From Azoarcus sp031556475 (GTDB taxonomy: Bacteria > Pseudomonadota > Gammaproteobacteria > Burkholderiales > Rhodocyclaceae): 21,530 nucleotides of DNA. Position 1 is the stretch's first letter, and every line of letters begins with the position of its first letter. The position numbers and the translations under genes are program-made. Under the pieces are notes generated by a model. That model had not been told where the DNA came from. It did not search any database and was given only the letters and a program-made list of their open reading frames with translations. This document shows positions 5,270 to 12,811 of the stretch, piece after piece. Location of the stretch: the NCBI GenBank assembly GCA_031556475.1, contig JAVBSY010000106.1, forward strand, positions 1 to 21,530, written 5' to 3'.

Positions 5270-8200
5270 ATGACTGATTCGTCCCCTGCCCCGGTCCTGT
5301 CGGCCCGCCTGAAACGGTTCATCCGTCCGGCGAAGTGGGGTGTGGGTGTGCTGCTGGCCATTGCCATACTGGGTTTTGGTGTCGTGCCGCCGGTCGCGCG
5401 CCATTACGGCGTGAAGATTCTCAGTGAGGAATTGGGGCGCACAGTGTCGATCGAGCGGGTCGGCTTCAATCCTTTTACCCTGACCGCCGAGGTGCATGAT
5501 GCCAAGGTGATGGAGGCCGATGGTCAGCAAGAGGCATTCGGCTTCGATTTGCTGCGCGCCAACCTGGAGTTGGAGTCGTTGATTCGCGGCGGTCCGGTGC
5601 TGAGCGAACTGTCGCTTGCCGGGCCGCGATTTCATCTGGTTCACGAAGGCGAGGGGCGTTACAACTGGTCGGACGTGATCGACCGTTTCGCCGCCGAACC
5701 GGCGAGCGACAAGCCGATGAATTTTTCCATCGGCAATATCCAGATCACCGGTGGCCATGCCGTGGTGGACGACAAACCCAAGGGGCGGCGCCACGAAATC
5801 GATGAACTGACGCTGGGCGTACCGTTCATTTCCAACCTGCCGGTGAAGGTGGATGTTTTCGTCGAGCCCTCGCTATCGGCCAGGATCAATGGCGATCCGC
5901 TGCAACTCACCGGGCGCAGCAAGCCTTTCGGCGAAACACGCGAGACGGTGTTCGACGTTGTGCTGAAGGATTTCGAGTTGGCTCCCTGGCTCGCTTATTT
6001 GCCCTTCGAGCCGTCGTTCCGCCTGCCTTCCGGGCGTCTTGGCGCCAATCTCGAAGTCGGCTTCGCGCAGCCGGAGGGAAAACCTTCTACGGTCACGCTG
6101 AAGGGCCAGATTCAGATCGACGAATTGGCGGTGCAGGATAAGAACGGCCAGCCGGCGCTGTCGGTCGGCGAATTGGGTGTCGAACTGGCCGATGTGCAGC
6201 CGCTGACGAACAAGTGGCATTTTTCGCGTTTGCGCTTGATCAAGCCGGAAGTGGAACTGACGCGCCTGGCTGACGGCGGGATCAACCTGCTCGGCCTGCT
6301 GCCCAAGACCAACGGCAACACGAAGGCCAAGCCGGCGACGAAAACCAAGCCTGCGCCGGGAGCCAAGCCTGCACCGGGAAAAAACGGTGAGCAGCGCAAG
6401 GCGGACGAACCGCCGCCGGTGGATTTCCTGCTGGCGCAGGCGCGTATCCGCGAAGGCGTCGTGCATTACCGCGATCAGAGTCTGGCACAGCCGTTCGAGG
6501 CGCAAATCGACGCCATTACGCTCGATCTGCGCGACCTCGCCAATATCGGCGACATGCCGGCCGAAATCCGGCTGGATTACGTCATCGACGGCGGCGGTAA
6601 ATTCAGCCACCAGGATCAGGTGCGCATCGCGCCGCAGGTGGACGTGGCAGGCACGGTTACGGTGGAGCAGCTTCGCCCCGGCCGTTTTGCGCCTTACTTC
6701 GCTGCGGCCTTGCCCGGCGGGGAATTGCGGGATGGCAAGGTGGATGGTTCGCTGCGCTACCACGTGGCTTTGGACAAGGCGTCTGGCGAAGATGCGCCAC
6801 AGGTCGAACTGATGGCGGAAAACCTTGCGTTGAGCGATTTCGCCGTTGCGCTTGCCGGCGCGAAAGATGCGGCTATCCGCGTTCCCGCTGCAACCGTGCG
6901 CGAGGTGGAAGTCAAGCTGAAAGAACGCACGGTGAGTGTCGCCGAGATCGGTGTGAACGGGGCGGCCGTATCGACGGTGCGCAGCCGCGATGGACGTTTC
7001 GATCTGGAAAGCTTGCTCGGGCCGTCGTCGGACGATGCAGGCGCTGCGCCATGGTCGGTGAATGTCGCCAGGCTGGTACTTGCCGATGCGTCCGCGCGCG
7101 TCGAAGACCGCAAGGCGGAAAAGCCGGTGGTACTCGCCGCCGAGAAAATTGCCTTGCAGGTCGAAAACCTATCGACCGACAAGGGGGCGGTGGCGCAGGT
7201 CGCGTTGAATTCGCACATCAACAATCGGGGCAAGCTCGACGTAAAGGGCACGTTGGGCCTGGAGCCGTTCAAGCTCGGCATGGAGGTCGACCTGGAAAAC
7301 GTCGATCTGCTGCCATTGCAGTCCTATGTACTGGAACGCACCAAGATCGCGATCTCCCGCGGCAGCCTGACGACGAAAGGCACGTTGGAGCTGGAACAGG
7401 CCAAGGCGCACGAGGGCGATGGCGAGAACGCATTCCATGGGCGCTTTCGCGGCAATGTGGGAGTGGTCGATTTCGCTTCGGTCGACCGCTTGAACTCGAC
7501 CGATTTCGTGCGTTGGCGCACGCTCGATCTGAACGGCGTCGACGTACAGCTTGCGCCGTTCGCGCTTGATATCGACGGCGTCACGCTGGCGGATTTCCAT
7601 ACGCGCATGATTCTGAACGAGGAAGGGCGGCTGAACCTGCGCGAAATCCGTGCCGACGACGAGGTGGCAATGGCCCCCGCACCGGATCAGGCGAGCGCGC
7701 CGTCCGTACCGGCGGGCACACTCCCCGCGCCGGCCGACAGCCCGCCGCCGATTCGGATCGGCACGATCCGTTTCAAGAACGGCAACATCGCCTTCAGCGA
7801 TCGTTTCGTGCGGCCACATTACGACGCCAATCTGACCGGCATGAACGGCAGCCTGTCCGGCCTGTCGTCCGATCAGGCTACCGTCGCCAAGCTCGATTTG
7901 CAGGGCAAGGTCGCCAATGCCGCGCCGGTATCGGTCAAGGGGGAATTCAATCCTTTCCGCCAGGATCGCTATCTCGACATCGTCATGGCGGTGCGGGATT
8001 TCGAACTCACCGATTTGTCCAGCTACTCGGGAAAGTACGTCGGCTATGGCATCCAGAAGGGCAAGCTGTCGGCCGATCTCAACTACAAGATCGAGAACCG
8101 CAAGCTCACCGCCACCAACCGCATTTTCCTCGACCAGTTGACCTTCGGCGACAAGACCGAGAGCCCCGATGCGCTCGATTTGCCAGTGCAGTTCGCGGTA

Positions 8201-8947
8201 TCGCTGCTCAAGAACGGCCGCGGCGAAATCAATCTCAACTTGCCCATCAGCGGTACGTTGGATGATCCGCAGTTCAGTATTTCCGGCCTTGTCGTCCAGG
8301 CCTTCATCAACCTGATCGGCAAGGCTGTGAGTGCGCCGTTCGCGTTGCTCGGCGCCATGTTCGAAGGTGGCGAGGCCATGTCCTTCCTGGATTTCGCGCC
8401 GGGTACCGAGCGGATCGACGAGGCGCAGGCCGAAAAGCTCGACAACCTGGCCAAGGCGCTGAAGGATCGCCCGGCATTGCGCCTGGATATCGCCGGCCAT
8501 GCCGATCCCGATTCCGATATCGACGGACTCAAGCGGGCGCACCTCGACGAGCAGATCCGTGCCGCCAAAGCGAAGGCCGAGGCCGAGGACAAAGAAGATG
8601 CCGCCGCGTCGTCGGATGAAGACGGGGCTGCGAAGGCCGAAATATCCGAAGCCGAATATGCCGAATTGCTCGAACAGGTTTACGACGACGCCGATTTCAA
8701 GAAACCGCGCAATTTCATCGGCTTGGCCAAGAGCCTGCCCGTGCCCGAGATGGAAGCGCTGATTCTCGCCAACACCAAAGTCGATGACGGCGCTTTGCGC
8801 GCACTGGCGCAGCGGCGGGCACAGGTGGCCCGGCAATGGCTGCTGGAAAATGGCCAGGTGTCGGCGGAGCAGGTTTTCCTGCTGGCGCCCGAGGTTGGTC
8901 CGGGGCCGGAAGGCGACGGCCGCCGCGTTCACTTTTCGTTGCGTTGA
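5270..8947 (+). CDS. DUF748/AsmA-like envelope protein with OmpA-like C-terminus
   Basis: This is a 1225-residue protein with one N-terminal membrane helix (about residues 20-45, WGVGVLLAIAILGFGVVPP), so most of it is expected in the periplasm. The following text is typical of DUF748, a branch of the AsmA-like proteins: GRTVSIERVGFNPFTLTAEV, GPRFHLVHEGEGRYNW, NFSIGNIQITGG, and later LDLQGKVANAAPVSVKGEFNPF and INLNLPISGTLDDPQFSI. Related AsmA proteins bridge the periplasm and move phospholipids; for DUF748 itself the role is inferred. A Lys/Pro/Ala-rich linker with short repeats (TKPAPGAKPAPG) lies near residues 350-385. The last ~180 residues resemble an OmpA-type fold (LDIAGHAD ... RRAQVARQWLLENGQV), interrupted by a ~70-residue charged insert. 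The start at 5270 follows GGAG at 5259-5262. The frame is open to 5141, but that extension has no ribosome binding site. Confidence 0.88.
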   Translation: MTDSSPAPVLSARLKRFIRPAKWGVGVLLAIAILGFGVVPPVARHYGVKILSEELGRTVSIERVGFNPFTLTAEVHDAKVMEADGQQEAFGFDLLRANLELESLIRGGPVLSELSLAGPRFHLVHEGEGRYNWSDVIDRFAAEPASDKPMNFSIGNIQITGGHAVVDDKPKGRRHEIDELTLGVPFISNLPVKVDVFVEPSLSARINGDPLQLTGRSKPFGETRETVFDVVLKDFELAPWLAYLPFEPSFRLPSGRLGANLEVGFAQPEGKPSTVTLKGQIQIDELAVQDKNGQPALSVGELGVELADVQPLTNKWHFSRLRLIKPEVELTRLADGGINLLGLLPKTNGNTKAKPATKTKPAPGAKPAPGKNGEQRKADEPPPVDFLLAQARIREGVVHYRDQSLAQPFEAQIDAITLDLRDLANIGDMPAEIRLDYVIDGGGKFSHQDQVRIAPQVDVAGTVTVEQLRPGRFAPYFAAALPGGELRDGKVDGSLRYHVALDKASGEDAPQVELMAENLALSDFAVALAGAKDAAIRVPAATVREVEVKLKERTVSVAEIGVNGAAVSTVRSRDGRFDLESLLGPSSDDAGAAPWSVNVARLVLADASARVEDRKAEKPVVLAAEKIALQVENLSTDKGAVAQVALNSHINNRGKLDVKGTLGLEPFKLGMEVDLENVDLLPLQSYVLERTKIAISRGSLTTKGTLELEQAKAHEGDGENAFHGRFRGNVGVVDFASVDRLNSTDFVRWRTLDLNGVDVQLAPFALDIDGVTLADFHTRMILNEEGRLNLREIRADDEVAMAPAPDQASAPSVPAGTLPAPADSPPPIRIGTIRFKNGNIAFSDRFVRPHYDANLTGMNGSLSGLSSDQATVAKLDLQGKVANAAPVSVKGEFNPFRQDRYLDIVMAVRDFELTDLSSYSGKYVGYGIQKGKLSADLNYKIENRKLTATNRIFLDQLTFGDKTESPDALDLPVQFAVSLLKNGRGEINLNLPISGTLDDPQFSISGLVVQAFINLIGKAVSAPFALLGAMFEGGEAMSFLDFAPGTERIDEAQAEKLDNLAKALKDRPALRLDIAGHADPDSDIDGLKRAHLDEQIRAAKAKAEAEDKEDAAASSDEDGAAKAEISEAEYAELLEQVYDDADFKKPRNFIGLAKSLPVPEMEALILANTKVDDGALRALAQRRAQVARQWLLENGQVSAEQVFLLAPEVGPGPEGDGRRVHFSLR

Positions 8948-9000
8948 CGCGGAAAATGGGCGCTTTCGGCCGGGGAGGATGAACCGAAGGAGGGTGGAAA

Positions 9001-9297
9001 ATGGTACGGCAATTGAATGAGGCGGAACGCGCTGCCGCACTGGCGACGTTGAAGAATTGGCGCATGGTGGAAGGGCGCGACGCGATTTGCCGCGAATTCC
9101 GCTTTGCCGATTTCAATGCCGCGTTCGGCTTTATGAGCCGTGTCGCGTTGAAGGCCGAAAAGCTCGACCATCACCCGGAATGGTGCAACGTATATAACTG
9201 GGTCGAGGTCGTGCTTTCCACGCACGATGCCGGCGGATTGAGCGAGAAAGACATTGCCCTGGCACGCTTTATCGACGAAGCGGCGGGGCAGGGCTGA
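9001..9297 (+). CDS. phhB: pterin-4a-carbinolamine dehydratase
   Basis: This 98-residue enzyme dehydrates 4a-hydroxytetrahydropterin, recycling the cofactor of aromatic amino acid hydroxylases. The family motif is complete: EKLDHHPEWCNVYNWVEVVL with the His-His-Pro core, then STHDAGGLSEKDIALA with the third His and the Asp. A strong ribosome binding site (GGAGG, about 8990) precedes the ATG. It lies 53 bases after the DUF748 gene and is probably co-transcribed. No phenylalanine hydroxylase gene is in the window. The enzyme could instead serve another pterin-dependent step. Confidence 0.92.
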   Translation: MVRQLNEAERAAALATLKNWRMVEGRDAICREFRFADFNAAFGFMSRVALKAEKLDHHPEWCNVYNWVEVVLSTHDAGGLSEKDIALARFIDEAAGQG

Positions 9298-9346
9298 ATA
9301 GAGAGATGTGGGCCCGGGTGGCGGTACAGATTCCGGGTGTCTGAGA

Positions 9347-9375
9347 GCGGGCGCGGAGGAAACTGCCGCGCCCGC
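9347..9375. terminator. strong GC hairpin between convergent genes
   Basis: GCGGGCGCGG (9347-9356) and CCGCGCCCGC (9366-9375) form a perfect 10-bp stem with a 9-base loop, midway between the convergent phhB and metY stops. No T-run follows on either strand. It is therefore a likely transcript-end or 3'-protecting hairpin rather than a textbook terminator. Confidence 0.6.
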
Positions 9376-9395
9376 GTGTTATCCGCTATACGGCT

Positions 9396-10667
9396 TCAGG
9401 CTGCGGCCAGAGCTTGCGTCAGGTCGGCCATGATGTCGTCGATATGCTCGATGCCGATCGACAGCCGCACCATGTCGGGCGATACGCCGGCTCTGGCCAG
9501 TTCGTCCGGCCCGAGCTGCCGGTGCGTGGTGGAGGCCGGGTGGCAGGCCAGCGATTTGGCATCACCGATATTCACCAGCCGGGTCACGAGCTTCAGCGCA
9601 TCCTGGAAGCGCGCGCCAGCCTCCAGGCCGCCCTTGATGCCGAACGACAGAATGCCCGAGGCGCGCGCACCCATGTATTTCTGCGCCAGGGCGTGATCCC
9701 GGTGATCCTTCAGGCCGGCGTAATTCACCCATTCCACCTTGGCGTGTGCGCGCAGGAATTCGGCAACCTTGAGTGCGTTGTCGCAAATACGATCCATGCG
9801 CAGCGCCACGGTTTCGATGCCTTGCAGGATCAGGAAGGCGTTGAGCGGGCTGAGCGCGGCGCCCATGTTGCGCAGTGGCACGACGCGGGCGCGGGCGATG
9901 TAGGCCGCGGCGCCGAGCGCTTCGGTATAGACCACGCCGTGATAGGACGGATCCGGTTCGCTCAGGCGGCGAAAACGGGCCTTGTGCTCCGCCCACGGGA
10001 ATTTGCCCGAGTCGACGATGGCGCCGCCGATCGAATTGCCATGCCCGCCGAGATATTTCGTCAGCGAATGCACGACGATATCGGCCCCGTGCTCGAACGG
10101 GCGGCACAGATAGGGCGTCGGCACCGTGTTGTCGACGATCAGCGGAATGCCGTGCCGGTGGGCGATGGCAGCGAGGCGCTCGAAATCGGTGATGTTGCCC
10201 AGCGGATTGCCTACCGATTCGCAGAAGATCGCTTTGGTGCGCGCATCGATCAGGCTGTCGAACGAGTCCGGGTTGCGGTAGTCGGCAAAACGGACCTCGA
10301 TGCCGAGTTGCGGAAAGGTATGGGCGAACAGGTTGTAGGTGCCGCCGTAGAGCGTGGAGGCGGAAACGATGTTGTCGCCCGTTTCGGCGATCGTCTGAAT
10401 GGCGTAGGTGATCGCGGCCATGCCCGAGGCCACCGCGAGTGCGCCGATGCCGCCTTCCATGGCGGCTACGCGCTCTTCCAGTACCGCCGAGGTCGGATTC
10501 ATGATGCGGGTGTAGATGTTGCCCGGTACCTTGAGGTCGAACAAATCGGCGCCATGCTGCGTGTTGTCGAATGCGTAGGATGTCGTCTGATAGATCGGTA
10601 CCGCTGCCGCCTTGGTGGTCGGTTCGGGCGAATAGCCGCCGTGGACGGCGATGGTTTCGAGTTTCAT
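9396..10667 (-). CDS. metY: O-acetylhomoserine sulfhydrylase (MetY)
   Basis: This 423-residue PLP enzyme makes homocysteine from O-acetylhomoserine and sulfide (direct sulfhydrylation route to methionine). It is cytoplasmic, fold-type I, of the Cys/Met metabolism family. Visible landmarks are the start MKLETIAVHGGYSPEPTT, YTRIMNPTSAVLEERVAAME, SGMAAITYAI, STLYGGTYNLF, DNTVPTPYLCRPFEHGADI, the PLP-lysine motif HSLTKYLGGHGNSIGG, and the end VRLSIGIEHIDDIMADL. The length is normal and no break is seen. The start at 10667 follows GGAGGAG at 10676-10682 (minus strand), so the longer frame to 10736 is not used. That ribosome binding site is the 3' arm of a perfect hairpin (see the separate entry). 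The gene is divergent from the sigma-54 regulator, with 239 bases between them. Confidence 0.96.
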   Translation of the reverse strand: MKLETIAVHGGYSPEPTTKAAAVPIYQTTSYAFDNTQHGADLFDLKVPGNIYTRIMNPTSAVLEERVAAMEGGIGALAVASGMAAITYAIQTIAETGDNIVSASTLYGGTYNLFAHTFPQLGIEVRFADYRNPDSFDSLIDARTKAIFCESVGNPLGNITDFERLAAIAHRHGIPLIVDNTVPTPYLCRPFEHGADIVVHSLTKYLGGHGNSIGGAIVDSGKFPWAEHKARFRRLSEPDPSYHGVVYTEALGAAAYIARARVVPLRNMGAALSPLNAFLILQGIETVALRMDRICDNALKVAEFLRAHAKVEWVNYAGLKDHRDHALAQKYMGARASGILSFGIKGGLEAGARFQDALKLVTRLVNIGDAKSLACHPASTTHRQLGPDELARAGVSPDMVRLSIGIEHIDDIMADLTQALAAA

Positions 10668-10675
10668 GACGTGAT

Positions 10676-10696
10676 CTCCTCCGCAAAATGGAGGAG
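10676..10696 (-). promoter_or_regulatory. hairpin that hides the metY ribosome binding site
   Basis: On the minus strand CTCCTCC (10696-10690) and GGAGGAG (10682-10676) are perfect 7-bp inverted copies around the loop ATTTTGC. The 3' arm is the metY Shine-Dalgarno sequence, 8 bases before the ATG. Folding would block ribosome access, so metY translation may be controlled here by temperature, a protein, an sRNA or coupling. No known SAM riboswitch core was recognised upstream. Confidence 0.6.
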
Positions 10697-10906
10697 CGAG
10701 TATAGCCAGCGCGGGTACGGATAAGAAAGCATACAAAAGCGGCTAGCACAGTCTTGGTGTTGCACCATGGAAGGAGTATGGTTTTTCGTACCCCCTTTAC
10801 GGAGGGCGGGCAGGAATGTAAATAGTCGTGTCCAGCGCACGATTCAATCGTTGCGCGGATGGAGGGTTTAGGAGACAAGTGGCCGGATGGCCTGGAGCGG
10901 TACGCG

Positions 10907-12811
10907 ATGACGATAACGAGAACAGCGAACAGCGATCTATTGTTTGAAACCGAGCGCGCCCGTGCGTTGCTGCAGCAGCGCGGAGATGTACCTGCCGGTG
11001 TGCTGCGCAGGGAAATCGAGGCGTCCTGGCGGCGCAGCCTCAAGCATGGCCTGGATTGCGGCCGTACCGACGATCCGCGTCTGGAAAGCGGAGCCAGGCT
11101 GGAAGCGCTGTTGGCGGCCAATCGGCTGTTGTTGGATGCGGCTGCGCCCGAACTGGATTATTTGCAACGCTATCAGGGAAGCGACGGCCTGATCATCCTG
11201 ACCGATGCCGATGCCAATATTCTCCTGGTGGAAGGCGCGCACGAACGCCTGCGGCGCAATGGCCTGGAAGGCGTGACTCAGGGCGCCTGCTGGAGCGAAG
11301 CCGCATGCGGCACCAACGCGCTGGGCACGACGCTGGTGGAAAGACGAGCGACGCAGATCGATTGCGGCGAGCATTTCCTGGATGTTCTGACGCGCTTTTC
11401 CTGTACCTCGGTGCCGATTGCCGGCCCGCAAGGGCACCTGCTCGGCGTGCTCGATCTGACCCGCGAAGGCCCCCTGGCCGGTCCGCAGGAAAGCCTGTCG
11501 CTGCTCAGCATGGCCGCGAGCCAGATCGAAAGCCGCCTGTTCGCCGCCACTTATCCGAAGCAGATCGTGCTGGCTTTCCATTTTCGCCGGCAATACCTCG
11601 ATTCGCCCTGGCAGGGGCTGGTGGCCCTGAGCCCGGAAGGCAAAGTGCTGGCAGTCAGCACGCAGGCCTGCCAGTTGCTCGGCGTGTCGCGCGAGGCCGT
11701 GCTGGGCCGCTCCTGTGAGGCCTTGCTGGGGGCGGGCGGCAGGCAGTTGCTGAGCCGTTTGCAGCATGGCGATGTTGGCGGCTGGCAGACTCCGAAGGGC
11801 GAGTATTTCTATAAAACCTTGCAAGCGCCGCCGCGCAGCCTTGTTGTCGCAGCGCCTGGCCGGGCGACAGGGAAAACACTGCAGACCGGGCCCAACCTGG
11901 AATCGATCGCCGGTAGCGATGCGCGCTACGCGCGGACTTTGGGCATGGCCCGGCGGGGTTTGATCAACGACCTGCCGGTTTTGCTGCTGGGCGAAACCGG
12001 TAGCGGTAAAGAAGTGCTGGCCCGCGCGTTGCATCAATCCAGCGCGCGCAGCGACAAAGCGTTCGTCGCGGTGAATTGCGCCGCGATTCCAGAGGCCTTG
12101 ATCGAGTCGGAACTGTTCGGCTACCGCGAGGGCGCTTTCACCGGCTCGCGGCGTGGCGGCATGGTCGGCCGTTTGCAGCAGGCCCACGGCGGAACGTTGT
12201 TTCTCGACGAAATCGGCGACATGCCGCTAGCCTTGCAGGCGCGCCTGTTGCGCGTGTTGCAGGAGCGCAAGGTGGCGCCGCTGGGCGCGGGCGAGGAGCG
12301 GGATATCGATATCGCGCTGATCTGCGCGACGCACTGCGATCTCAGGCAACTGGTGGAGGAGAAACAGTTCCGCGAGGATCTTTACTACCGCATCAATGGC
12401 ATCAGCGTGCGCTTGCCCGCCTTGCGCGAGCGCGAAGATATCGGCGAACTGATCGTCGGCCTGTTGGGCAAGCTCGGTGCGCCGGAAGTACGCCCGGATA
12501 AAGAACTGGTTGCACTGTTCATCGATTACCACTGGCCGGGCAACATTCGCCAGTTGGAGATGGTGCTGCGCACCGCGTTGGCGATGCGCGAGGAAGACGA
12601 ACAGCGCGTCGGCCTCGAACATCTGCCCGATAGCATGCTCGACGAATTGAGCGCGCGCGAGCGGCCGCAAAGCGGGCGCATCCGTGAGAATGAACTGGAG
12701 TTGATCCGCCAATCCCTCGAACGTTATCAGGGCAACGTCTCCGCCGCCGCCGATGCCCTGGGTATCAGCCGCGCCACCCTGTACCGCAAGCTCAAGCAAT
12801 TGCGCGACTGA
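10907..12811 (+). CDS. sigma-54-dependent activator, AcoR type (GAF-AAA-Fis)
   Basis: This is a 634-residue enhancer-binding protein. The N-terminal part carries a GAF-type sensor (about 65-210) with the AcoR-family signature GACWSEAACGTNALGTTLVE, then a PAS-like segment (GLVALSPEGKVLAVS). The AAA+ domain has Walker A GETGSGKE (about 362-369), the sigma-54 contact loop GAFTGS (about 408-413, where most relatives have GAFTGA), Walker B GGTLFLDEIGD and REDLYYRINGISVRLPALRER. The C-terminal Fis-type helix-turn-helix is NVSAAADALGISRATLYRKL. It starts the operon regulator-exporter-protease, its TGA overlapping the exporter ATG by one base. The sigma-54 promoters at 16851-16946 are its likely targets. 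The start at 10907 (GGAG nine bases upstream) is preferred over an ATG at 10859 because homology begins near residue 10. The ligand is unknown; an amine or its aldehyde would fit the neighbours. Confidence 0.93.
   Translation: MTITRTANSDLLFETERARALLQQRGDVPAGVLRREIEASWRRSLKHGLDCGRTDDPRLESGARLEALLAANRLLLDAAAPELDYLQRYQGSDGLIILTDADANILLVEGAHERLRRNGLEGVTQGACWSEAACGTNALGTTLVERRATQIDCGEHFLDVLTRFSCTSVPIAGPQGHLLGVLDLTREGPLAGPQESLSLLSMAASQIESRLFAATYPKQIVLAFHFRRQYLDSPWQGLVALSPEGKVLAVSTQACQLLGVSREAVLGRSCEALLGAGGRQLLSRLQHGDVGGWQTPKGEYFYKTLQAPPRSLVVAAPGRATGKTLQTGPNLESIAGSDARYARTLGMARRGLINDLPVLLLGETGSGKEVLARALHQSSARSDKAFVAVNCAAIPEALIESELFGYREGAFTGSRRGGMVGRLQQAHGGTLFLDEIGDMPLALQARLLRVLQERKVAPLGAGEERDIDIALICATHCDLRQLVEEKQFREDLYYRINGISVRLPALREREDIGELIVGLLGKLGAPEVRPDKELVALFIDYHWPGNIRQLEMVLRTALAMREEDEQRVGLEHLPDSMLDELSARERPQSGRIRENELELIRQSLERYQGNVSAAADALGISRATLYRKLKQLRD

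Noticed and set aside
7169..9040. 623-codon open frame on the minus strand
   Set aside because: It is antisense to the DUF748 gene, with low-complexity composition and no recognisable motif.
9414..10724. 436-codon open frame on the plus strand
   Set aside because: It is antisense to metY, whose protein is unmistakable.
10755..10767. TGGTG-TTG-CACCA inverted repeat upstream of metY and the regulator
   Set aside because: It is short, with no matching second site and no promoter alignment. It could be an operator but cannot be supported.
10668..10906. SAM-type riboswitch or sigma-54 promoter between metY and the regulator
   Set aside because: No conserved riboswitch core and no in-register -24/-12 element was found on either strand.
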